Shown here piece after piece: positions 25,640 to 34,725 of a stretch of DNA of 64,000 nt. The position numbers and the translations under genes were made by a program. The notes beneath the pieces are model-generated. The model was not told where the DNA came from, ran no database searches, and worked only from the letters and a program-made list of their open reading frames with translations. This DNA comes from an uncultured Hyphomicrobiales bacterium (GTDB lineage Bacteria; Pseudomonadota; Alphaproteobacteria; Rhizobiales; Beijerinckiaceae), in contig CAINED010000050.1 in NCBI GenBank assembly GCA_903847605.1, positions 1 through 64,000 on the forward strand, written 5' to 3'. Every line of letters starts with the position of its first letter. Position 1 is the first letter of the stretch.

Positions 25640-27864
25640 GTCGAAAGGCCCGCCTTGATGCGTGCGGGCGTAAAGGGCGTCTCATAGTAGCGAACGCCCG
25701 TTGCGTCACGCACCGCATTGGCGAGCGCTGCGCCGGCCGGTCCTTGCGAGGCTTCGCCTGCGCCGAGATAGGGCGCGCCGGGCCGGTCGATGAGTTCGAT
25801 TTCGATGGCAGGCACTTCGCTGAAAGTGAGGATCGGATAGGAATTCCAGTCCTCGCTGCGCACACCCGATGGCCCGAAGCGCACGGCCTCTTTCAGCGTC
25901 CATGAAATCGACTGGACGATACCGCCCTCGATCTGGTTGCGCACGCCGTCGGGCGACACAATCTCGCCGGCGTCGTTGGCGGAGACGGCGCGCAGCACGC
26001 GCACGTTACCGCTCGCGCGATCGACCTCGGCCTCAATGGCGACGGCGGTATAGGTCGCGAGATTCTTGTAACGCGCATAGGCGATGCCGCGTCCGCGCGC
26101 CGGTCTCTTCTCCCATTTCGACCAGCCGAACATGTCGGCGGTTTTCTGCAACACGTCGCGCGCGCGCTGATCCTTCAGATAGCGCAAGCGATACTCGACA
26201 GGATCGGCCTTCGCCATCACGGTGAGTTCGTCGATGAAACTCTCGATGGCCACGACATTCGCCCATGCGCCAAGGCCGCGCAAAGCGGATGCGCGCGCCG
26301 CAAAAGTCTCGATGAAATGCGTGGTGACCTTATGGCCTGCGAAATCATAAGCCGCGATGCCATTGCGATCTGCCGCATAATTGGGGCCGCCGCCATTCAC
26401 GGGAACCGGCATAGCGAAGGGCTTTTCGAGCGCCCGCGCCGGCAACAGGTTTCCGGCGTCGCTGTTCGGCCGCGTGCCGTGCGATGTCGACCAGATCTCG
26501 TAATTCCAGTCGAGGATGCCGCCGTTCGCGTCGACGCCGGCTTTCACCTTGATCACCATGGCCGAGCCGTAAGGCTCCCACTTGTGCTCGTCGTGGCGCA
26601 TCCATTGCACGCGCACGGGGCGTCCCGGCATGGCGCGCGCGAGCAATGCGGCGTCCGCCGCGACATCGTCCGCGCCGTTATGGCCGTAACAGCCGGAGCC
26701 CTGCACATGCTGGCAGCGCACCTTGTTGTTTTCGACGCCCAACATCTTCGCAATCGCTGTGCGCGTCTCGAAGACGGACTGACTGTGCGTCTGCACAGTC
26801 ATCACGCCGTCGCTGCCGAGCGTCGCGATCGCACAGGATGGTCCGATAGAGCCATGCATGTGATAGGGCCTGCGGAAATTCGCCTCGACCGTGCGCGCGA
26901 CTTGCGCACCCTCTTTCAAGGGCTCGTTCTTGATGAAGAGATCCTTCGTCTTCTGTTGCAGCAGCCAGTCATAGACGGTGTCCTGCGTCGGTCCGTCCTT
27001 CGGCACGTCCCATTGCGCGCTTTTGCGCAGAGCTTCCGCCGCGGCGATGGCCTGTTCTTCACGCGCCGCAATGACGCCGAGGAAAGAGCCGTCGCGCAGA
27101 ACCTTCACGACGCCCGGCATTTTTTCGACCGACGCAAGATCGGCATTCAGCAGCCTGGCTTCGTAAGCGGGTGTGCGCACGACGCGGCCGTGCAACATGC
27201 CATCGGGACGCAAATCCTGCAGGAAAATCGCGCCGCCCGTCATCTTGGCGGGAATGTCGATGCGCGGAATGCTCTTGCCGGCATATTTCAACTGCGCGCG
27301 CGGTTTCAGCGCGGCCTTGCCGGTGGCTTCGACATCGAGAGGATTGGATGATGCAAGCTCCCAATAGGTGACGGATTTGCCGCCGCCGGAAATTCTGCCG
27401 TCGCTGACGGAGAGGTCCTCGCGCTTTGCGCCGAGTTTTTCGGCGGCGAGATGGAGCAATATTTCGCGCGCTTCTGCGGAGGCCTGACGCACAGCGGTCG
27501 CCGAACCCTGCATCGAGAGCGAGCCCGCAGTGGTGCCTTCATTGGGCACGAGGAACGTATCGCCCGACGTGATGACGATGCGGTTGAAATCGACATCGAG
27601 ATGATCGGCGCATAGCTGCTGAAGCGCTGTGAGTATGCCCTGTCCGATCTCGACTTTGCCGACGAGAAGTCGAACTTTGCCGCCGTCCTCGATGCGCAAC
27701 CACGCGGACACCTTGCGATTGGTGCGCAGGTTGCCCGGCAGCGGAGGCCCGGCAGGGGCTTCGGGACGGGCACGCTGCGCATCGGCTTCAAGCGGAAGCG
27801 CGAAAGCCACCGTGATGGCTGCCGTGCCTTTCAGGAGTACGCGGCGCGAGACATTCATGGTCAT
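25636..27864 (-). CDS. Molybdopterin-binding large subunit, isoquinoline 1-oxidoreductase beta/xanthine dehydrogenase family
   Basis: A 742-residue molybdenum hydroxylase large subunit. It carries a twin-arginine-type leader (SRRVLLKG, about residues 5-12, then a hydrophobic stretch ending near DAQ), so the enzyme is probably exported to the periplasm. Cofactor motifs include VEIGQGILTALQQ, TAGSLSMQGSATAVRQA and, near the end, GEASQGPAGAAL with the catalytic Glu. Paired with the 2Fe-2S subunit upstream, it likely hydroxylates an N-heterocycle or aldehyde. A cytochrome c partner, common in this group, is not seen. Confidence 0.92.
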   Translation of the reverse strand: MTMNVSRRVLLKGTAAITVAFALPLEADAQRARPEAPAGPPLPGNLRTNRKVSAWLRIEDGGKVRLLVGKVEIGQGILTALQQLCADHLDVDFNRIVITSGDTFLVPNEGTTAGSLSMQGSATAVRQASAEAREILLHLAAEKLGAKREDLSVSDGRISGGGKSVTYWELASSNPLDVEATGKAALKPRAQLKYAGKSIPRIDIPAKMTGGAIFLQDLRPDGMLHGRVVRTPAYEARLLNADLASVEKMPGVVKVLRDGSFLGVIAAREEQAIAAAEALRKSAQWDVPKDGPTQDTVYDWLLQQKTKDLFIKNEPLKEGAQVARTVEANFRRPYHMHGSIGPSCAIATLGSDGVMTVQTHSQSVFETRTAIAKMLGVENNKVRCQHVQGSGCYGHNGADDVAADAALLARAMPGRPVRVQWMRHDEHKWEPYGSAMVIKVKAGVDANGGILDWNYEIWSTSHGTRPNSDAGNLLPARALEKPFAMPVPVNGGGPNYAADRNGIAAYDFAGHKVTTHFIETFAARASALRGLGAWANVVAIESFIDELTVMAKADPVEYRLRYLKDQRARDVLQKTADMFGWSKWEKRPARGRGIAYARYKNLATYTAVAIEAEVDRASGNVRVLRAVSANDAGEIVSPDGVRNQIEGGIVQSISWTLKEAVRFGPSGVRSEDWNSYPILTFSEVPAIEIELIDRPGAPYLGAGEASQGPAGAALANAVRDATGVRYYETPFTPARIKAGLST

Positions 27865-27867
27865 GGC

Positions 27868-28323
27868 TCAGCCCTCCTGCGATGCGCGCTGCACGGCGCG
27901 CACCACGCGCTGATGAATGCCGCAGCGGCAGAGATTGCCGTCGAGCGCGATGCGTATTTCGCCTTCGGTCGGCTTCGGTTTCGCATCGAGCAGCGCTTTT
28001 GCGCTCATGACCATGCCGGCGGAACAATAGCCGCATTGCGCCGCCTGTTCGTCGATAAAGGCCTGCTGCAGTTTTGAAGGCTTGTCCGCGCTTCCCAGTC
28101 CTTCGATGGTGACGATATCAGCGCCGGCGACCGAGCCTACGGGCGTCACGCAGGAGCGCACGGCGCGACCGTCGATGATGACGGTGCAGGCGCCGCATTG
28201 CGCGAGGCCGCAACCATATTTCGCGCCGTTCAGTTTCAGATCGTTGCGCAGCACATAGAGCAGCGGCACGTCGTCCGGCACGGCGACATCGTGGTTGCGA
28301 CCGTTCACTTTCAGACTCGGCAT
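27868..28323 (-). CDS. (2Fe-2S)-binding small subunit of a molybdenum hydroxylase
   Basis: A 151-residue IorA-like subunit. The first cluster uses CGLAQCGAC plus a Cys in VRSC, and the second uses CGYC and LCRC, the arrangement of xanthine dehydrogenase small subunits. The ATG at 28323 is preceded by GGAGGAATTC. It opens the operon and probably co-exports with the Tat-leader large subunit, three bases downstream. Confidence 0.95.
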   Translation of the reverse strand: MPSLKVNGRNHDVAVPDDVPLLYVLRNDLKLNGAKYGCGLAQCGACTVIIDGRAVRSCVTPVGSVAGADIVTIEGLGSADKPSKLQQAFIDEQAAQCGYCSAGMVMSAKALLDAKPKPTEGEIRIALDGNLCRCGIHQRVVRAVQRASQEG

Positions 28324-28386
28324 GAATTCCTCCCCGCCTGTGTTTCGCAAGCTTTGCGGCAAATGTCGAAGAAGGGCGCGACCTTG

Positions 28387-29112
28387 TCAATCGTGCGGCG
28401 GCAGTCTCACGCAGGATGCGATGACGGCATGTCCATCGAAAATGGCTGAATGAAACGAGGCTTGCGCAGAGACGCCATCCCGCGCAAGGAAAAGCGCGGC
28501 GGAACTATCCTCTTCGAATCGGGAGACCACCGTCGCAGGATCGATGTTGAGGCCTGTGCCCAGCGCCTTGAGAAAGGCTTCCTTGGCGGTCCATATCTCG
28601 AGAAAGCGGCGTCGAGCCGGTTCGCCGCTTAAAGCTGACAGCGCGGTCATCTCTTCCGGGTGCAGAACGTCTGCGATGACTTCGACATCGCTGTGCTGGA
28701 TTTCGAGATCGATTCCGATGGGATCGCGCGCGATCGCAATGGCGGCTAGTGGTCCGCGCCCGGACACCGAAACGTGACATGAACCGGATTTGACGCGCGG
28801 CGCGCCCGGCCCGTCGTAACCGATGACGACATCGTCCGCGTCGCATCCCGTGAAAAGCGCGACCAGCGAGCGGGTTGCCGCACGGCGCGCCAGAAACCAG
28901 CCTCGATCGCTGGCGCCGGGCCTGCGCTCGTCGTCGTAATCGGACGATGTCGGCGCGGGGCGCAGCAACGGCAAAATGAGCGGATCACGCAAATCGGCGA
29001 CAAGCGCCAACGGTTCATCCGCAGGTTGCGCGTGTGTCAGCGCCGCAAGATCGCCCGCCGCGAGCCATTTCACCATCGTCTGCCGATCCCGTTCGGGCGA
29101 GCGCTTGCGCAT
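28387..29112 (-). CDS. 4'-phosphopantetheinyl transferase superfamily protein
   Basis: About 241 residues, Sfp/HetI-type. The Mg-CoA motifs are present: GIDLE and, further on, FLEIWTAKEAFLKALG. Such enzymes load phosphopantetheine onto carrier proteins of fatty acid, polyketide or peptide synthases; none is in the window, so its target lies elsewhere. The start is taken at the ATG at 29112; a TTG at 29127 is possible. Confidence 0.88.
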   Translation of the reverse strand: MRKRSPERDRQTMVKWLAAGDLAALTHAQPADEPLALVADLRDPLILPLLRPAPTSSDYDDERRPGASDRGWFLARRAATRSLVALFTGCDADDVVIGYDGPGAPRVKSGSCHVSVSGRGPLAAIAIARDPIGIDLEIQHSDVEVIADVLHPEEMTALSALSGEPARRRFLEIWTAKEAFLKALGTGLNIDPATVVSRFEEDSSAALFLARDGVSAQASFHSAIFDGHAVIASCVRLPPHD

Positions 29113-29165
29113 GACGCAGGATAGCAACTCATGATATGGAAAGAATCAAACTCCCGGAGCATTCC

Positions 29166-29555
29166 ATGCCTGTCCGTTCTCTCGCGATGGCCCCTCTGTT
29201 CGCCCTCGGCATTGTTGCGGGCGCCAGCCTGTTTGCAAGCCCGGCGAGCGCTTTCTTCGGCGGAAGTTCTGGGCCGAGGGCCTGCGCCCCCCATTCGGAC
29301 CGCTTCGATGTGCCAGGTCTCTGGCTCGGTCATTTCAGCGGCGGGCGCTTGGCCCTGCATCCCAACGGCGACCGGCGCGTGGATTGGCGCAGCGAATACC
29401 AGTGCTTCTTTTCCGCGCGCGCATGCAATGCCTGGCGTGCGAGCCTGCGGCGCGAATATGCGCGCTTTCGCGGACACGGCACATGCCTCGCGCTACGCGG
29501 GGGCGGCGCGCCAGTGCGCGCGGTCGTCGTGCGTGGCGTCTCGGCGCGCTACTGA
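29166..29555 (+). CDS. Small secreted hypothetical protein
   Basis: About 129 residues with a Sec-type signal peptide (MAPLFALGIVAGASLFASPASA) and a short mature domain rich in Arg, Trp and Cys, with FFSARACNAWRASL and HGTCLALRGG. The Cys are spaced to allow disulfides. I do not recognise a named family; similar short secreted proteins are common in rhizobial genomes. It diverges from the phosphopantetheinyl transferase gene. Confidence 0.65.
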   Translation: MPVRSLAMAPLFALGIVAGASLFASPASAFFGGSSGPRACAPHSDRFDVPGLWLGHFSGGRLALHPNGDRRVDWRSEYQCFFSARACNAWRASLRREYARFRGHGTCLALRGGGAPVRAVVVRGVSARY

Positions 29556-29568
29556 TCTCTTAAGCGGC

Positions 29569-30387
29569 TCAGGACGCGGTGACGACGAGGCCTTTCATTC
29601 TGCCGTTGATCTGCTGCCCGCCTAGCGCCTCGGCGATGCGTTGTGCAACCGCATCGATGGCTTGATCCATTCCTGCAGGATTTCGCGCCATAATTTCTCC
29701 GCGCACGGGTGTGCCCAGGCACAGGCCCTGAGCGATCCAGAACGCATCCGGCGCCACGCAGGTTTTTTCCACGGTATTGATGGCGACACTGCCAAAGCCC
29801 GCGCTGCCAACCTCGGACGTGATGAGCTGCCGGTCCCAATAGCCATGCGGAAACTGGCTGATAACGCGCGGCGGATTTTCGGGATAAAGCTTCACCAGCG
29901 CTTCTTCCGCCAACCGGGGACAATCATTGAATTCGAGCGAGTCGTATGTGCTGAACAGCAGATGTCCATTCGGTGTGAGTAAACGGCGCGCTTCGCGATA
30001 ATGCGCCTTTCGGTCGGGAAAGAACATGATGCCGAACTGATGTATCACCAGATCGAACGCGCCGTCGCCTAACTGCATCTTCTGTGCATCGGCCTGTGCA
30101 AATTGAACATTGCCAAAAGCATTCGTCTTTTGTTTCGCCTGCTCCAGCATGGGGGCATTGAGATCGGTTGCGAGTATCTCCGCATCCGGCAGGGCCATGG
30201 CAAGGGCGTGGGTCACGATGCCGGTTCCAGCGGCGCATTCGAGAATGCGCCTCGGAGCAAACTTTGCGGCGCGCTGCGCGATATCCTGTGCGAATGGCGC
30301 GAAAAAAGTCTCGCCGAGAAAGCGATCGTAACTTTCGGCAACTGAGCCGGTGAAATTTTCATGGAAGGCTTTTGGATGTCCGGTCAT
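29569..30387 (-). CDS. Class I SAM-dependent methyltransferase
   Basis: A 272-residue Rossmann methyltransferase of the UbiE/Methyltransf_11 type. The SAM motif I is LECAAGTGIVTHAL, motif II lies around ILATDLNAPML, and AQADAQKMQLGDGAFDLV marks the post-II region. The acceptor is not evident. It overlaps no neighbour and converges on the small secreted gene. Confidence 0.88.
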   Translation of the reverse strand: MTGHPKAFHENFTGSVAESYDRFLGETFFAPFAQDIAQRAAKFAPRRILECAAGTGIVTHALAMALPDAEILATDLNAPMLEQAKQKTNAFGNVQFAQADAQKMQLGDGAFDLVIHQFGIMFFPDRKAHYREARRLLTPNGHLLFSTYDSLEFNDCPRLAEEALVKLYPENPPRVISQFPHGYWDRQLITSEVGSAGFGSVAINTVEKTCVAPDAFWIAQGLCLGTPVRGEIMARNPAGMDQAIDAVAQRIAEALGGQQINGRMKGLVVTAS

Positions 30388-30533
30388 AGCGGCTCCTGTC
30401 GCGCCGCATCAAACAGCGGAAGTCGCCATTCTAGACCCTCTTCCTGAATCGCACCTACAGGAAATAAGTTGCACACGCACCCATCCGCCCATGCTAGCAT
30501 AGGATTCGACGATGTTTCGGCGAACGCCGAAGC

Positions 30534-31139
30534 TTATCGCGGCAGCGCTTTCGTCATTTCCTCAAGCCATTGTGCATCGACGCCGTCGAGCGTCGCAAGT
30601 TCGCTGCCCGCTTCCTCCTTTGTTTGCGCAAGGCAGGGAACGACATGCGGATCGTCGTTGTCCGCGGCCTGGCACGCGAATTCGAGGCGGATGCCGTTGG
30701 GATCGATGAAATAGATTCCGTCGAGCCCCGGCAGTTGCGGTATGGGTCCGACATAGGGAATGTTGTGCTGCTTCAGCCTCGTTTCTATTTCGCGGAATTT
30801 TTCGAGGGTGACGACGAAGGCGCAATGCTGCATCGCGCCGATGGCGTTGCGATTGCCCTGGGGTTCCTTGCCCTTGGGTATTTCGAAAAAGGCGAGCACG
30901 CTGTCGTTGCCCATGTCGAAGAAGTAATGGCGCAGCGCCTCGTAGGGCGGATTGCCGCGATTGGCTGGGCCTGTGCCCAGTCCAGCCGGCACGCGCATCG
31001 CATGCACCAGCGGCATGCCGAGCACGCGCGTATAGAATTCGGTCGTGGCCTTCATGTCGTCGGTGCAGAGCGCCAGATGATGCACGCCGCGCGTGAGCGC
31101 CTTCACGCTGGTCTGGCGGGATGTCGCTTCAGTCTGCAT
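30534..31139 (-). CDS. VOC family protein, extradiol dioxygenase-like
   Basis: A 201-residue VOC-fold protein. The first metal His is in GVHHLALCTDDM, a middle His in MQHCAFVVTLEKF, and the C-terminal Glu in DPNGIRLEFACQA, the pattern of type I extradiol dioxygenases and glyoxalases. It has one VOC unit of two repeats plus a C-terminal tail of about 45 residues. Substrate unknown. Confidence 0.87.
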   Translation of the reverse strand: MQTEATSRQTSVKALTRGVHHLALCTDDMKATTEFYTRVLGMPLVHAMRVPAGLGTGPANRGNPPYEALRHYFFDMGNDSVLAFFEIPKGKEPQGNRNAIGAMQHCAFVVTLEKFREIETRLKQHNIPYVGPIPQLPGLDGIYFIDPNGIRLEFACQAADNDDPHVVPCLAQTKEEAGSELATLDGVDAQWLEEMTKALPR

Positions 31140-31193
31140 GGCTTCCTCCGAATTTTTCGTGTTGCGGCTATCTTACGTGAAGGCGTGCTGCAA

Positions 31194-31658
31194 TCAAAGA
31201 ATGCGCCGCCCGCCCGTCACGGGCGTAAGCATGTCGTGGATACGTTTCTCCAGCCCGTCGCGCACATTGCGATAGGCGTCGAGCATCTGTTCGCGAGAGC
31301 CTTGCACGGCGGTTGGATCGATGGTCGGCCAGTACACGACATCGACCGCCATGGTGCGCGTATATTCGAGCGCGGAGTGATGCGCTTCCGGCGACAGCGA
31401 GACGATGGCGTCGAAGGCTTCGTCCTCGAGATCGGCGAAGACGCGCGGCTTGTGTTTGGAAATGTCGATGCCGATCTCGTCCATTGCGGAGACGGCGAAG
31501 GGATCGAGCTGCCCCGGCCGCACGCCTGCGGAAAGGAAATAGACGTCGCGGCCGAAATGGTGGCGCGCCAAGGCTTCGGCCATCGGCGAGCGCACCGCGT
31601 TGAACGTGCAGGCGAAGAGCACGGATTGCGGGCGGCGGCTGAGGTTCGGTCCGCTCAT
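31194..31658 (-). CDS. Low-molecular-weight phosphotyrosine phosphatase family protein
   Basis: A 154-residue protein. The P-loop C-x5-R-S is CTFNAVRS (Cys17 to Arg23) and the general acid Asp is in WPTIDPTA. The rest has no other Cys, so it lacks the redox pair of thioredoxin-coupled arsenate reductases and is more likely a phosphatase. In alphaproteobacteria it normally follows UPF0262 and precedes infA; here infA is absent and a long palindromic repeat separates it from UPF0262. Confidence 0.88.
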   Translation of the reverse strand: MSGPNLSRRPQSVLFACTFNAVRSPMAEALARHHFGRDVYFLSAGVRPGQLDPFAVSAMDEIGIDISKHKPRVFADLEDEAFDAIVSLSPEAHHSALEYTRTMAVDVVYWPTIDPTAVQGSREQMLDAYRNVRDGLEKRIHDMLTPVTGGRRIL

Positions 31659-31717
31659 GCAGCCATGCCCGCATGGCGATTCGGCCACTTATTGAATGCG
31701 CGAATGAAGCGCGCTTT

Positions 31718-31863
31718 ACCCTCCCCCTTGTGGGGAGGGTCGGCTTCGCGAAGCGAAGACGGGGTGGGGGTCGTGGAAGTCTGGCTGCGAATCGCGCGCG
31801 TCTTCATTTCTAACGCAAGCGCGACCCCCACCCCTAAATCCCCTCCCCACAAGGGGGAGGGGA
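31718..31863. repeat. Large imperfect inverted repeat between two core genes
   Basis: The left arm (31718-31772) holds CCCTCCCCCTTGTGGGGAGGG then a GGGGTGGGGGTC block; the right arm (31822-31863) holds GACCCCCACCCC then CCCCTCCCCACAAGGGGGAG. The arms are near complements around a roughly 50-base centre, and each arm also contains its own small palindrome. Elements of this composition are dispersed intergenically in many rhizobial genomes. Confidence 0.85.
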
Positions 31864-31903
31864 CTTTCGGTGCGCAAATCCTGAAGCAGGCGCGCTCCAT
31901 GCA

Positions 31904-32386
31904 CTAACCTTTCCAGTGCAGGGCGGTGACGAGCGTGAATATGCGGCGCGCCGTCTCGAAATCGCACTCGATCTTGCCTTCGAGACGCTGGGCAAGCAGC
32001 GTCGCGCCATCGTTGTGCAAGCCGCGACGGCCCATGTCGATGGCTTCGATCTGCGATGGCGTCGCGGTGCGGATGGCCGAATAATAGCTCTCGCAGACCA
32101 TGAAATAGTCCTTCAGCAAGCGGCGAAAGGGCGAGAGCGAAAGAATATGCGTCACGACGGGCTCGCCATCGGCGGTCTGCGTATCGAAAGCGAGTTTGGC
32201 GTCTTGCAGCGCGATCTTCAACGCATAGGGGCCGCCTTGGTGGCCAGGAATGCCGAACGAATTCTGCTCGACGAGATCGTAAATGGCGATAGCGCGTTCA
32301 TGTTCCTGATCGGGGCTGCCGCGCCCGATGGAAGCCTCGTCCAGCGTGACGGAAACGAGCCTGCGCCTGTTCTCGCCCTCGTCCAT
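31904..32386 (-). CDS. UPF0262 family protein
   Basis: A 160-residue conserved alphaproteobacterial protein of unknown function. Typical phrases are [35 protein letters not shown] and the ending [15 protein letters not shown]. It lies three bases downstream of hisD, its usual partner. Confidence 0.93.
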   Translation of the reverse strand: MDEGENRRRLVSVTLDEASIGRGSPDQEHERAIAIYDLVEQNSFGIPGHQGGPYALKIALQDAKLAFDTQTADGEPVVTHILSLSPFRRLLKDYFMVCESYYSAIRTATPSQIEAIDMGRRGLHNDGATLLAQRLEGKIECDFETARRIFTLVTALHWKG

Positions 32387-32389
32387 GGC

Positions 32390-33685
32390 TCACCCGAGAT
32401 TGAGTCTGATGGCGACGGAGCGCGCATGCGCATCGAGGCTTTCGGCCTTGCCGAGAGCGATGGCATGCGGGCCGAGTTCACGCAGGCTTTCCGGCGAGCA
32501 TTTGAGGATCGACGTACGCTTCATGAAATCGAGCAGGTTGAGGCCGGATGAGAAACGCGCGGATCGCGCCGTCGGCAGAACGTGGTTGGAGCCTCCGACA
32601 TAATCGCCGATGGCTTCGGGCGTATGCCCACCGATGAAAATCGCGCCGGCATTGTGCACGCGCGCCGCGATGTCTTCGGCGTTTTCCGCCATGATTTCGA
32701 GATGCTCGGCGGCGATGCGATCGGCAAGCGGTATGGCGTCGGCGAGTCTGCCGCAGAGAATGATCGCGCCATAGTCGCGCCAGCTCGCGCCAGCGATATC
32801 CTTGCGCGGCAAGGTCGCAAGCTGGCTCTCGACGCTTTTGGCCACCGCGTCGGCCAGATTCGCATCGTCGGTGATGAGCAATGATTGCGCGGCGGTATCG
32901 TGTTCGGCCTGCGCGAGAAGATCGGCGGCGATCCAGTCGGGATTGGCGCTGGCGTCGGCCATGACAAGCACTTCCGAGGGGCCGGCAATCATGTCGATGC
33001 CGACCGTGCCGAAGACCTGCCGCTTGGCGGCGGCGACAAAGGCATTGCCGGGCCCGACGATCTTGCTGACAGGCGCAATCGTCTGCGTGCCGTAGGCAAG
33101 CGCCGCGACAGCCTGCGCGCCGCCGATGCGATAGACCTCGTCGACGCCGGCGAGTTCGGCGGCCGCCAGCACGAGCGGATTGATCTGGCCGCCGGGCGCG
33201 GGCACCACCATCACTATTCGTTTCACGCCGGCGACCTTGGCCGGCACGGCGTTCATCAGGACCGAAGAGGGATAACTCGCGGTGCCGCCGGGCACGTATA
33301 GACCGACGGCTTCCACCGCCGTCCAGCGCCAGCCGAGTTCGACGCCAGCCGCATCGGTGAAGCGCTGATCCGCCGGCTTCTGCTTCTCGTGATAGGCGAC
33401 GATGCGGCGATGCGCGAAGGCGAGCGCCTCCAGTGCTTCCACGCTGCATTGCGCCCGCGCGGCGGCGATCTCCTCCTTCGTGACGCGCAAGCTGATTTTG
33501 GCGAAATCGACCCTGTCGAATTTGAGGGAATAGTCCGCCAGCGCGGCGTCGCCCCGCTTCATCACGTCCGCGATGATCGCGCGCACGGCCTGATCCACGT
33601 CCTCGGAGACTTCGCGCTTCATCGCCAGAAGCGCGCGAAAGCGCTCCTCGAAACCGGGCTCGCGCGCATCAAGGCGCAGGGGCAT
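32390..33685 (-). CDS. hisD: Histidinol dehydrogenase
   Basis: A 431-residue zinc, NAD-dependent enzyme carrying out the last two oxidations of histidine biosynthesis. Signatures are GLYVPGGTASYPSSVLM, IVGPGNAFVAAAKR, the zinc-site LLAQAEHD, and the catalytic IAAEHLEIM (Glu-His). The start at 33685 has a GAGGAGAA site. Length and order (DUF2948, hisD, UPF0262) match the standard alphaproteobacterial block. Confidence 0.97.
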   Translation of the reverse strand: MPLRLDAREPGFEERFRALLAMKREVSEDVDQAVRAIIADVMKRGDAALADYSLKFDRVDFAKISLRVTKEEIAAARAQCSVEALEALAFAHRRIVAYHEKQKPADQRFTDAAGVELGWRWTAVEAVGLYVPGGTASYPSSVLMNAVPAKVAGVKRIVMVVPAPGGQINPLVLAAAELAGVDEVYRIGGAQAVAALAYGTQTIAPVSKIVGPGNAFVAAAKRQVFGTVGIDMIAGPSEVLVMADASANPDWIAADLLAQAEHDTAAQSLLITDDANLADAVAKSVESQLATLPRKDIAGASWRDYGAIILCGRLADAIPLADRIAAEHLEIMAENAEDIAARVHNAGAIFIGGHTPEAIGDYVGGSNHVLPTARSARFSSGLNLLDFMKRTSILKCSPESLRELGPHAIALGKAESLDAHARSVAIRLNLG

Positions 33686-33773
33686 GTCATTCTCCTCAGC
33701 AATTTCCTGGCCGCGGATCACGGCAGACGTATGCCGTTTCCCTACCCTATCCGGGCCGGGAAAAGCGAGGCTT

Positions 33774-33799
33774 AGAGCGTGTCCCGAAAAAGTTGAAGC
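33774..33799. repeat. Half-copy of an extragenic palindrome
   Basis: AGAGCGTGTCCCGAAAAA and the following TTGAA match the reverse complement of the right arm of the element at 19600-19645 with about three differences. It lies between hisD and DUF2948. Confidence 0.6.
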
Positions 33800-33800
33800 G

Positions 33801-34286
33801 TCAGGCAGGCTTGTCGTCGCCAAGGACATGGCCGGGCCGACGGCGGGCCTTCCAGCGCAGATCGAGATCGCTCATCTGCGCCTCGATGTAGTCGACCTCG
33901 AGCCGCACGGCGCCGCCGGCCGAGAAGGTGAGCAGCACCGTGCCGGCAGGGGCCTCCGAAGGTTCGAAGGTGATGCTCAGGAGGTTCAGCACGCGATCGC
34001 GCCGCGTCTGGTCGAAACCCTGAATGGACACCTTGCGCACAGCGTCGAAGTGCAGGCCGGTCTGGCAGCGCTCTTTCCGACCCTTATCGGCGGCGATCCA
34101 GTCGAACCGCTGGCACAGGAGCGCGAAACGCCTCTCCTTTGGCAGGTAGGCCATGTCGGCGATGCGCACGAGGGCGTCCTGCAGATTGGCCGACAGCACC
34201 GCCAGATCATCATCTTCGAAAGCGAGCAGATGCAGCGCCTCGTTTTGCGCTGCCGGATTCTTGCTGCCCGCGTCCTGTTCGCTCAT
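33801..34286 (-). CDS. DUF2948 family protein
   Basis: A 161-residue conserved alphaproteobacterial protein of unknown function, recognised by LLAFEDDDLAVLSANLQDALV, the RFALLCQRFDW strand and the C-terminal VDYIEAQMSDL. It sits between murA and hisD as in most Hyphomicrobiales, which supports the call. Confidence 0.9.
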   Translation of the reverse strand: MSEQDAGSKNPAAQNEALHLLAFEDDDLAVLSANLQDALVRIADMAYLPKERRFALLCQRFDWIAADKGRKERCQTGLHFDAVRKVSIQGFDQTRRDRVLNLLSITFEPSEAPAGTVLLTFSAGGAVRLEVDYIEAQMSDLDLRWKARRRPGHVLGDDKPA

Positions 34287-34379
34287 CGCCTTGCCTCTAT
34301 TTTAGAGTTAGTGTCGCCATGGCGGGAACGCAATCGCGGCCAAAAGAGATTTGGCGACGATCCCCGGGAGTTCTGATTC

Positions 34380-34715
34380 ATGCGGAAAATAGTGAAAAGC
34401 GTAGCAGCAGGCCTGGCGGCCCTCACGGTTCTGGCTGGCCCGGCGGCGGCGCAATATTATCCGGGCTATCCCGACGGGAGGTATCAGCCAGCGCCGCGCT
34501 ATTATCGCGCCCCGCCCCCGGCCTACTATCCGCCGCCGGCCTATTACCCCGCGCCGGAGCCCTATTACACGCCGGCGCCACGACGCTCCGGCGGCGTCGC
34601 CGAACAATGCGCAACGCAGTTCGGAACCTGCCAGATCGGCCCCACGCGTCCGGGCCGCAACTGCAATTGCTTCTTTCCGGGGTCGGGCAAGATACCGGGC
34701 GTGGCGGTGAGGTAA
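34380..34715 (+). CDS. Small secreted Pro/Tyr-rich protein
   Basis: A 111-residue protein with a signal peptide (about residues 1-25, ending AAA), a low-complexity middle of Tyr-Pro repeats (YYRAPPPAYYPPPAYYPAP) and a Cys-containing end (CATQFGTCQIGP, then NCNCFFPGSG). It is exported and may be cell-surface associated. Similar small proteins with a C-terminal Cys module are common in rhizobia. Function unknown; it converges on murA. Confidence 0.75.
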   Translation: MRKIVKSVAAGLAALTVLAGPAAAQYYPGYPDGRYQPAPRYYRAPPPAYYPPPAYYPAPEPYYTPAPRRSGGVAEQCATQFGTCQIGPTRPGRNCNCFFPGSGKIPGVAVR

Positions 34716-34725
34716 TTCGTAGTGG

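Noticed and set aside
31194..31658. Thioredoxin-dependent arsenate reductase ArsC
   Set aside because: Only the P-loop Cys is present; the additional redox cysteines of that group are missing and no ars genes are near.
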